13,175 bases of DNA from an uncultured Alistipes sp. Lineage in GTDB: Bacteria; Bacteroidota; Bacteroidia; Bacteroidales; Rikenellaceae. Each line of letters opens with the position of its first letter. Position 1 is the stretch's first letter. Below the pieces are notes generated by a model. That model saw nothing but the letters and a program-made list of their open reading frames with translations, searched no databases and was not told where the DNA came from. Location of the stretch: assembly GCF_902388705.1 (NCBI RefSeq), contig NZ_CABMQJ010000052.1, forward strand, positions 1-13,175, read 5' to 3'. This document shows, one piece after another, positions 1-6,369 of the stretch. The translations under genes were made by a program, and so were the position numbers.

Positions 1-3000
1 ACGGCATTTACGGCCGTCGGCACGCACTTCGGGCTTGCGGCCGAAGGCGGTGAACTCCAGCGCCTCCAGTCCCGGGGCGGCCGTAAAGGCGAACCGCGCC
101 CGGGTCGCCGCCTTTTTCCGGGTGTCGAAAGCCAACAGCGCCCGGTCGCCGCGAAACTTCATCCGCAGCGGCGCTTCGGCCAGCGTTTCGGGAGCCACGT
201 CGGCCCCGCCGTCACGCAGCGCGAAACGCGTCGTGCCGAACGAGTCGTAATGGAGCAGTATTTCGTTGACGCCCTTTTTCAGGACGACCTGCGGCGCAGG
301 TTCAGCCCGCTGTCCGTTGACATAGAACCCCGCCGGGAGCATTTCACCCCACTCGGCGGCATACGCCCCATCGCGCGGAGCCTCCACACAGGTATAGAGG
401 TAGTAATCTTTCATCCCCGACGCCTCAGCCCTGCGCACCATGCCGTTGAAAGCCCGCTCGGTGTCACCCAAACGGATAAAGTCGTCGTACATTTCGGCTT
501 TCAGGCCGTGCCAGCCCTGATGGCCGTAGTCCCCCTCGACGCCCCAGCGCCACGAAAACTCATACGGCCGCCATTCGTACCGTACGCCGCCGGCCTCTAT
601 TCCCGGCGCCGCGGACGGCAGGTTCGCCAGCACCGTTTCCTCGCCAACCGAAGCGGGCACCGCCCCCAGCAGCAGGAATTTCTCCCCGAACGCGAACCGC
701 CGGCGGCCTTTCCGCTCCCCGTCGCCGAGCCGCTCGTACTCCGCATCGTAAATGTATGCGCCGAGCTTTTCGTCCGTCGCCGGCCAGTGGTAATCGCCGA
801 AACGGTTGTCGAGCAGCGGTTCGAGCCGGAACTTCCACTCCCCGTCGAGGGCAATCTGCACGGCGGCAGGCTTCGCGGCAGGTTCCGCGCAGAACTCCGG
901 CTCGGCAGCGGGATCGAACACAATCAACTGCATGTCGGTGCTTTCCAGCGGCATGGCGACCTGCGTCCCGGCCTCGTCCTGCGAAACCACGCGCAGCGGC
1001 CGTTTTTGGCCCGTCCACGGATTCCACAGCTCGGCGGCACCCCGGGCGCGGAAACGGCACGTCACGCCGCGGTCCACGTTGTAGACCGCATAAAGGTCGC
1101 GCCCGGCAATGCGGCGGTGCATCACATAGGGGGTTTGCCCCTTCGTCCGGGGGCCGAGCACCGTGAAATCGCGCTGCGTATTGCAGTCGATAAGCGACAC
1201 GACCTGCGCAGGCCCGTCGACACGGAAAACCCGGACGTGCCCGCCGCCGAAGATGTCGGCGACCAGCTCCGTCAGCTCGCGTCCGTTGCGACCCTCCAGT
1301 TCGGAAGCCTCGGGCAGCGGGCCGATGTTGACCACCATGCCGCCGCCGCGGACGAAGTCGCGCAGTTTCACGAGCGACGCGTGGCGGATCGCTTGCATGG
1401 CGGGCACCACGACCACGCCGAACGACTCCCCAGCCACATGCAGCCGCCCGCCGCGCACTTCGGCGCGGGCGAGCGACTCGTAATCCATGAAGTCGAAGTC
1501 GATGCCGTCGCGGTAAATCGCTTCGCCGGCGGCGAATGCAGCCTCCACGGCCTCATTGCCGTATCCGGCCACCACGGGCTCCACGGGATAGAGCACCGCC
1601 ACGTCGGCGACGTGGTGCCCTTGCGAAAGGATATAGCTCAACCGCTCGGTGCACTCCAGCAATTCGTCCATCTCGTCCCAGTAGGGCTCGTGGAAATGGT
1701 TGCACGGCGCTGCCCACTCCCACCAGCCGCCCATAGTCGTATAATAGAGCCCGTGCAGGCTCAACAGGTTCTGGCCCATGGCATAATTGGCGAAAATCGC
1801 GTCGGTGAGCTGCGCCGAGTTGGTCGACCACCCGCTGCTGTGGAAACCCTCGAGCCAGACGCGCTGGCGCTCGTAGAGATGCGAGATAGACGAGGCGACC
1901 TTGTTTTTGATGATGTCTTTCTGCAGCATCGGCTGGTCGCAGCCCGGCGCCTGGTTCCAGCGCTGGGTGCGGAAATAATCGCCGAATTCGCTCACGTCAC
2001 GGCCGCGGCCGCCGTGGTCGCAGCCGAAGAGCAGGCCGCGCTGCTGGTGCCATTCGTAAATCGGGATGAAAAAGTTCTCTTCGCTCAACGCCACGCGCAC
2101 GTCGTTGTAGTCCAGCCGTATCTTGGCCGAGATGTCGCCCAAGTCGATGAACAGCGCGTCGATTTGCGGCAGGATGTCGTATCCCTTGCGGCGCATGAAC
2201 TCATCGCGGAAGATGCCGTTCCAGATATTGCCCTGTAGGTTGAAACTCAACTCGTCGGAAAAGAAGAAGTTGAGCCCCGTTTCCGCTTTTCCGGGGAAGC
2301 GGTCTTCGAAACGCTGGAAGAAATGCCGCACGTAACTGCGCCCCGCCTGCGGATGCATCGGGTCGAGCGACGGCAGTCGGCGTTCGGCCCTGACCTCCGT
2401 CACCAGCGCCCGCGGCCACGGGTTCTGCCACTCGACGCCGTCCGGCCCGACCTCGGGCAGCAGGTCGGCCGACTCCCCGGCGATCCGGCCCCCTTCGTCC
2501 AGCCGATAGGCTTTCAGCGACAGCGGCTTCTGCATATAGCTGCGCGCGAAACGCTCCCCGCGCCCGAGTTCCGTCCGGTCGAAATGCAACTCCGAACCGT
2601 TGAGTCCGGGGTCTTCGGCCAGCATCTGATCGACGTACGAGCCCTGTCCTGCGCCCAGCGTGTAGTCGCTCAAACTGACGGTCATGCCGTGCCGGCCGGC
2701 CTCCTCCATGAACCAGCCGAAGAGTTCCCACCACGCCGGGGTGAAAAGTTCGGGCTGCGACCGGAACGTCCGCCCGTAGGTGATGCCGCCCGTGTCCGTG
2801 TGGCAATAGTTGACCTGCAGACTGCTGATTCGTTTTTCGGCCAGCATGTCCAGCTGCCATTTGATATGTTCGCGCGTGAGCGTGTCGCCTATCCACCAGT
2901 AGAAAGGCACTTCGCCGTAGCCCGCCGGCGGGGTGCGGAAGCCTTTTTCGAGCTCTACCGACTGCGACCGGTCGGGATAGCCCGGGGGCAGCAGGCGCGG

Positions 3001-3066
3001 CTGCTGCGCGCAGGTCATGCCGGCGGCAATCAGTGCCAGCAGGGGAAGCAGTATTCGTTTCATCAT
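1..3066 (-). CDS. GH106-like secreted glycoside hydrolase (putative alpha-L-rhamnosidase), 3' end outside window
   Basis: This minus-strand frame is open for 1022 codons and runs off the left edge, so the C-terminus is missing. It starts at tandem ATG codons (3066 and 3063; either could be used). A hydrophobic signal peptide covers about residues 5-17, with likely cleavage after T-C-A at residue 20; Cys19 gives only a poor lipobox. The N-terminal part has the GH106-type pattern PFYWW (about 54-58) followed by a helix with QLDMLAEKRI. An aromatic-rich FFFSDE segment lies at about 267-272, a plausible active-site strand with its acidic pair. A VVVPAMQAIR...GGGMVV segment near 549-580 resembles the GATase-like domain found in several large glycosidases, and beta-sandwich-like sequence follows. 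Characterised GH106 enzymes remove terminal L-rhamnose from plant polysaccharides; substrate here is inferred only at family level. Length fits the family (about 1000-1150 residues). No SusC/SusD genes are visible beside it. Another large GH family with the same fold is possible. Confidence 0.75.
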   Translation of the reverse strand, partial: MMKRILLPLLALIAAGMTCAQQPRLLPPGYPDRSQSVELEKGFRTPPAGYGEVPFYWWIGDTLTREHIKWQLDMLAEKRISSLQVNYCHTDTGGITYGRTFRSQPELFTPAWWELFGWFMEEAGRHGMTVSLSDYTLGAGQGSYVDQMLAEDPGLNGSELHFDRTELGRGERFARSYMQKPLSLKAYRLDEGGRIAGESADLLPEVGPDGVEWQNPWPRALVTEVRAERRLPSLDPMHPQAGRSYVRHFFQRFEDRFPGKAETGLNFFFSDELSFNLQGNIWNGIFRDEFMRRKGYDILPQIDALFIDLGDISAKIRLDYNDVRVALSEENFFIPIYEWHQQRGLLFGCDHGGRGRDVSEFGDYFRTQRWNQAPGCDQPMLQKDIIKNKVASSISHLYERQRVWLEGFHSSGWSTNSAQLTDAIFANYAMGQNLLSLHGLYYTTMGGWWEWAAPCNHFHEPYWDEMDELLECTERLSYILSQGHHVADVAVLYPVEPVVAGYGNEAVEAAFAAGEAIYRDGIDFDFMDYESLARAEVRGGRLHVAGESFGVVVVPAMQAIRHASLVKLRDFVRGGGMVVNIGPLPEASELEGRNGRELTELVADIFGGGHVRVFRVDGPAQVVSLIDCNTQRDFTVLGPRTKGQTPYVMHRRIAGRDLYAVYNVDRGVTCRFRARGAAELWNPWTGQKRPLRVVSQDEAGTQVAMPLESTDMQLIVFDPAAEPEFCAEPAAKPAAVQIALDGEWKFRLEPLLDNRFGDYHWPATDEKLGAYIYDAEYERLGDGERKGRRRFAFGEKFLLLGAVPASVGEETVLANLPSAAPGIEAGGVRYEWRPYEFSWRWGVEGDYGHQGWHGLKAEMYDDFIRLGDTERAFNGMVRRAEASGMKDYYLYTCVEAPRDGAYAAEWGEMLPAGFYVNGQRAEPAPQVVLKKGVNEILLHYDSFGTTRFALRDGGADVAPETLAEAPLRMKFRGDRALLAFDTRKKAATRARFAFTAAPGLEALEFTAFGRKPEVRADGRKCR

Positions 3067-3115
3067 CCTATGGGTTTTAGCAGGTTGTACACCGGGCTCG
3101 GGGAACCCGGTATCG

Positions 3116-3123
3116 CAAACATA
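3116..3123 (-). promoter_or_regulatory. Bacteroidetes -7 box for the glycosidase gene
   Basis: Read on the minus strand this is TATGTTTG, a full match to the Bacteroidetes -7 consensus TAnnTTTG. It lies about 50 bases upstream of the glycosidase start, a normal leader length. No convincing TTG -33 element is present at the usual spacing of about 19-21 bases, so the site is called on the -7 box and position alone. Confidence 0.5.
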
Positions 3124-3205
3124 CAAAATTAACAACATAAATCAGCCGGGCCCACACAATAAAAATACAACGCCAACGTTTATAGTATGTATTAACGATT
3201 GTTTT

Positions 3206-3514
3206 TCAGTCACATAATCGCACAGGGAAATTACCGCGCAGGCTGATGCGAATATCGACCGCGCCTCCCGAAACCGTATCAAAATTAAAACTTCCCGAAC
3301 CAAAATTATACACAGGCACCGATACGCAGCGTTGATCGGGCATTAACCGCAGCGATTCACCGCCGATTACCAATCCTCCTGTTCCGGGATATTCGACCAG
3401 CCCCGGGCAGAGCCGCCCCAGGCGGCTGCCGCGGCAACGCAGGATTCTTCCTGCCGCGCCTCCGGCACAGAGGGCGCACTTCCGCACTTCCGACTTTCCG
3501 ACCTTACCATCCAC
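3206..3514 (-). CDS. possible small hypothetical protein or gene remnant
   Basis: A 102-codon minus-strand frame that overlaps no other gene. I do not recognise it. The C-terminal 60 or so residues (from VEYPGTGG onward, encoded by about 3206-3394) read like real protein: alternating beta-strand-like residues, Gly/Phe/Asn turns (YNFGSGSFNF), and a codon mix using GAT, AAT, TTT and GTA. That is clearly less GC-biased than the neighbouring genes. The N-terminal 40 residues are encoded by hairpin-rich sequence and are Gly/Arg/Cys-rich, not protein-like. This suggests either a later true start or a fragment of an older gene that lost its 5' part. No promoter matches well; CATTTTTG (minus strand, 3568-3575) is a one-mismatch -7 box. 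A non-coding region with a chance frame remains quite possible. Confidence 0.28.
   Translation of the reverse strand: MDGKVGKSEVRKCALCAGGAAGRILRCRGSRLGRLCPGLVEYPGTGGLVIGGESLRLMPDQRCVSVPVYNFGSGSFNFDTVSGGAVDIRISLRGNFPVRLCD
3411..3454. repeat. hairpin cluster in intergenic region
   Basis: Several inverted repeats stand next to each other. AGCCGCC (3411-3417) pairs perfectly with GGCGGCT (3421-3427) across a 3-base loop, and the stem can be lengthened through a 2-base bulge to GGCA/TGCC. The palindrome GCCGCGGC follows at 3428-3435. GCAGG (3439-3443) then pairs with CCTGC (3450-3454). There is no T-run on either strand, so this is not a standard intrinsic terminator. It could be a mobile palindromic repeat relic or RNA structure. 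Confidence 0.5.
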
Positions 3515-3765
3515 CGTCCTTACGAAGTTTACCGTAAACGCCCGTCCGGAGGCGTGCCGCGGCGGTGCAAAAATGGAAAAAAGACCGTTCAGAGCACGAT
3601 ACGGGCCGTTCCCGGCAGGCGCTTTTCAAAAAACCGCCCCCACAAACCATTCAGGGTCAGCCGCATATCGGCAAGCAGATAAGTTAACATAATATTCACA
3701 CATACCGCCTCGTTAGATAGGCGAAGAATCAGAAGTTGAAACATTAATTTTTATGACGACGCAAC

Positions 3766-6219
3766 ATGCAAATAAAAATTTCGAAAACGCTCGAAGGGCT
3801 CATTGCCCGCGCGGCGTTTAATACGACCAAGGCAGGCATAGACCACTCGCTCAAGGATTTTCTCGCACTGGAAATGTTCCGTGAGGAGGGCTCGCTCGCC
3901 TACCAGCTTTTATCCTCCCGACTCAAGGACTGGGAACTCTACCAGGTGCGGCTGCGCATCGAACGCGAGGTACTGTCCGACAAACAGCGCGACAAACTGG
4001 GCCCCGAAGAGTTTTACCGGGCGTTCACCGACGAGCTGTGCGCCGTTTCGGGCGCCGTGCGGAGCGTATCAACGGCCCATGCGCTGCGGGCCATCGTCGG
4101 CGACCGTTCGACGGCCACTTCGCGCGTACTCGAAATGTACGGCGTCACGCCCGACATCGTATCCGAAGACCTCCGGAAATTCGCCGTGGGCGACGACTTC
4201 CGCACCGAGATACAGGTGCACATGCTCGACTTCAGCGAGGAGAACAAGCCCGAGGAGAAAAGCACGTCGCACCTGCTCGACAAATTCGGCGTGAACCTCA
4301 CGCGCATGGCCCGCGAGGGCCGGATCGACCCCGTGGTGGGCCGTGAGCAGGAGATCGAGCGCGTCGTGCAGATACTCTCGCGCCGCAAGAAAAACAACCC
4401 GATCCTCATCGGCGAGGCCGGCGTAGGCAAAAGCGCCATCGTCGAGGGGCTGGCGCTGCGCATCGCGCGCGGCGAGGTACCCTACACCATCGCCGACAAG
4501 ACGCTCTTCTCGCTCGACGTTTCGTCGCTGGTGGCGGGCACCAAGTTCCGCGGCGAGTTCGAGGAGCGCATGCAGCAACTGCTCGACGAACTGCGCAAAG
4601 CCAAGGATACGATTATATTCATCGACGAGATACACACCATCGTGGGCGCCGGCTCGACGCAGGGCAGCCTCGACACGGCCAACATCCTCAAACCGGCGTT
4701 GGCGCGCGGCGAGCTGCAGACCATCGGCGCCACCACGCTCGACGAATACCGCGAAAACATCGAGAGCGACTCGGCCCTCGAACGCCGTTTCCAGAAAGTC
4801 GTCGTGGAACCCACGACGCCCGAGCAGACGCTCCAGATTCTGCACAACATCGCGCCCCACTACGAGCGCCACCACAAGGTGCGCTACACCGAGCAGGCGC
4901 TGCAGGCCTGCGTGGAACTCACCGGACGCTACATCACCGACCGTTTCTTCCCCGACAAGGCGATCGACGTGCTGGACGAAGCGGGCTCGCGCGTACACCT
5001 GCAGTCGGCCCGCGAACCGGCCGAACTGCGCGAAATGGAAACCGCCCTCGGCCAGGTGCAGCGCGAACGCCGCGAAGCGGTCGAGGCGCTGGTCTACGAG
5101 AAAGCCGCCTCGGCGCGCCTGCGCGAAATCGCACTCCGCTCGAAACTGGGCGAAAGCCGCGCCGAATGGCAGCGGTCGCTCGAAACGAACCCCGTGGAAA
5201 TCACGGCCGAACACATCCAGCAGGTCATCACCGCAATGACGGGCATCCCCGCCGAGCGGATTTCGGACGGCGAGATGACGCGCCTGCAAACCCTGTACGA
5301 CCACCTCGCACAGCGCGTCGTGGGACAGCAGGAGGCCGTGGAGAAAATCTCCCGCACGATCCGCCGCTCGCGCGCCGGGCTCAAGGACGAGAACCGTCCC
5401 ATCGGCGTATTCCTCTTCGTGGGGCCCACGGGCGTGGGCAAGACGCTGCTGGCGAAGGAGGTGTCCAAATGGCTCTTCGACGAGCAGCGGGGGCTGATTC
5501 GCATCGACATGAGCGAATACGCCGAGAAACACAACGTGGCGCGCCTGATCGGCTCGCCTCCGGGATACGTCGGCTACGGCGAAGGCGGCCAGCTTACCGA
5601 GGCCGTACGCCGCCAGCCCTACGCCGTGGTGCTGTTCGACGAAATCGAAAAGGCACACCCCGAGGTATTCAACTCGATGCTGCAGATTTTCGACGAGGGG
5701 CACCTCACCGACGGTTCGGGCCGCAAGGTGGACTTCCGCAATACGATCATCATCATGACCTCGAACGTCGGGTCGCGCACCGTGGTGCAGAAATCGGTAC
5801 AGGTCGGATACAGCACCGTATCGAAGAGCGCAACGGCTACCGCCACCCCCAAATGCGAATACCGCAAGGCACTCGAGGAGACCTTCGCGCCCGAGTTCCT
5901 GAACCGCATCGACGACATCGTAATGTTCCGCACGCTGGAGATTGCCGACGTCGAGCGCATCATCGAACTGGAACTGCGCGGACTGTTCGAACGCACGCGC
6001 AGGCTGGGGTACAAGGTGAAGATTACCGACGGTGCCAAACGCCGCCTGGCGGCCATGGGCTACGAGTCGCGCTACGGCGTCCGCTCGCTCAAGCGCACGC
6101 TGATGGACAACGTCGAGGAACCGCTTTCGACGCTCATCATCGACGGTAAACTCCACGAGGGCGACACGGTGGTCGTCGAATCGGACAAGTCGCACGGCGT
6201 AAAAATCCGCGTGGCGTAA
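3766..6219 (+). CDS. clpC: ATP-dependent Clp protease ATP-binding subunit, ClpC-type (Hsp100, two AAA+ modules)
   Basis: An 817-residue hexameric unfoldase that would thread proteins into ClpP, or act as a chaperone, in the cytoplasm. Residues 1-150 form a divergent Clp N-domain. AAA+ module 1 has Walker A GEAGVGKS (216-223) and Walker B IIFIDE (283-288). A short coiled-coil middle segment follows at about 416-472, ClpC-like and much shorter than in ClpB. Module 2 has Walker A GPTGVGKT (553-560), Walker B DE at 625-626, and the sensor-type FLNRIDDI motif. A VGY tripeptide (680-682) sits between MTSNVG and FLNRID, where ClpA/ClpC carry the ClpP-binding loop (IGL/VGF); this supports a ClpP partner and argues against ClpB. 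The ATG at 3766 is preferred; the ATG at 3753 is out of frame. The gene stands alone between a divergent glycosidase and a strong terminator. Paralogy with a second clpC elsewhere cannot be excluded. Confidence 0.92.
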   Translation: MQIKISKTLEGLIARAAFNTTKAGIDHSLKDFLALEMFREEGSLAYQLLSSRLKDWELYQVRLRIEREVLSDKQRDKLGPEEFYRAFTDELCAVSGAVRSVSTAHALRAIVGDRSTATSRVLEMYGVTPDIVSEDLRKFAVGDDFRTEIQVHMLDFSEENKPEEKSTSHLLDKFGVNLTRMAREGRIDPVVGREQEIERVVQILSRRKKNNPILIGEAGVGKSAIVEGLALRIARGEVPYTIADKTLFSLDVSSLVAGTKFRGEFEERMQQLLDELRKAKDTIIFIDEIHTIVGAGSTQGSLDTANILKPALARGELQTIGATTLDEYRENIESDSALERRFQKVVVEPTTPEQTLQILHNIAPHYERHHKVRYTEQALQACVELTGRYITDRFFPDKAIDVLDEAGSRVHLQSAREPAELREMETALGQVQRERREAVEALVYEKAASARLREIALRSKLGESRAEWQRSLETNPVEITAEHIQQVITAMTGIPAERISDGEMTRLQTLYDHLAQRVVGQQEAVEKISRTIRRSRAGLKDENRPIGVFLFVGPTGVGKTLLAKEVSKWLFDEQRGLIRIDMSEYAEKHNVARLIGSPPGYVGYGEGGQLTEAVRRQPYAVVLFDEIEKAHPEVFNSMLQIFDEGHLTDGSGRKVDFRNTIIIMTSNVGSRTVVQKSVQVGYSTVSKSATATATPKCEYRKALEETFAPEFLNRIDDIVMFRTLEIADVERIIELELRGLFERTRRLGYKVKITDGAKRRLAAMGYESRYGVRSLKRTLMDNVEEPLSTLIIDGKLHEGDTVVVESDKSHGVKIRVA

Positions 6220-6235
6220 CGGGCGGAGCCGCCCG
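6220..6235 (+). repeat. short hairpin directly after clpC stop
   Basis: CGGGCGG (6220-6226) is followed after two bases by its exact reverse complement CCGCCCG (6229-6235). It begins immediately after the clpC stop codon and stands just before the main terminator, so the transcript would end in two stacked hairpins. It may protect the 3' end or add to termination. Confidence 0.5.
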
Positions 6236-6242
6236 CAAAGCA

Positions 6243-6271
6243 GGGGCCGGGATATATCCCGGCCCCTTTTT
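6243..6271 (+). terminator. Rho-independent terminator of clpC
   Basis: GGGGCCGGGATA (6243-6254) is followed directly by its exact reverse complement (6255-6266), then five T (6267-6271). In RNA this gives a nine-pair GC-only stem with an AUAUAU loop and a U-tail, an excellent intrinsic terminator. It lies 23 bases after the clpC stop and ends that transcript before the kinase gene. Confidence 0.93.
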
Positions 6272-6327
6272 CATACCCGTGCGACCATTTTTTCCACAAA
6301 AACAACGTCCGTTTTTGCATTTATTCC

Positions 6328-6335
6328 TATATTTG
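6328..6335 (+). promoter_or_regulatory. Bacteroidetes -7 box for the sensor kinase gene
   Basis: TATATTTG matches the -7 consensus TAnnTTTG fully. Transcription would start near 6342, giving a leader of about 28 bases before the ATG at 6370. A TTTTTG stretch (6312-6317) lies upstream, but only 10 bases away, too near for a standard -33 element. Confidence 0.65.
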
Positions 6336-6369
6336 CACGAATTCTTCACCTGCGTTTTAACAAGTCGAT

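Larger units (their letters stand above)
3067..3765. other. divergent intergenic region between glycosidase and clp gene
   Basis: These 699 bases lie between two genes that are transcribed away from each other. The left end holds the glycosidase promoter (-7 box 3116-3123) and a leader with a CCGGG/CCCGG inverted pair. The middle (3206-3514) has a minus-strand reading frame whose last 60 or so codons look protein-like, preceded by a hairpin cluster (3411-3454). The right part (3589-3744) contains a second, 51-codon minus-strand frame and, just before the clp gene, a CGCCT/AGGCG inverted pair at about 3706-3724. I could not find a clear -33/-7 promoter for the clp gene; the nearest match is TAATTTTT at 3745, which would leave a very short leader. 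Confidence 0.6.

Noticed and set aside
250..2238. 662-codon plus-strand open frame over the glycosidase gene
   Set aside because: It is antisense to a minus-strand frame with a signal peptide and clear GH106-like motifs. Its product is rich in His, Arg, Val and Pro with no recognisable domain, as expected from the complement of GC-biased codons.
3753..3768. ATG at 3753 as an alternative clpC start
   Set aside because: It is thirteen bases upstream and therefore out of frame with the Clp protein.
4069..6195. 708-codon minus-strand frame opposite clpC
   Set aside because: It is fully covered by an unmistakable two-module AAA+ protein. The antisense product has no family pattern; long antisense frames arise from strong third-position GC bias.
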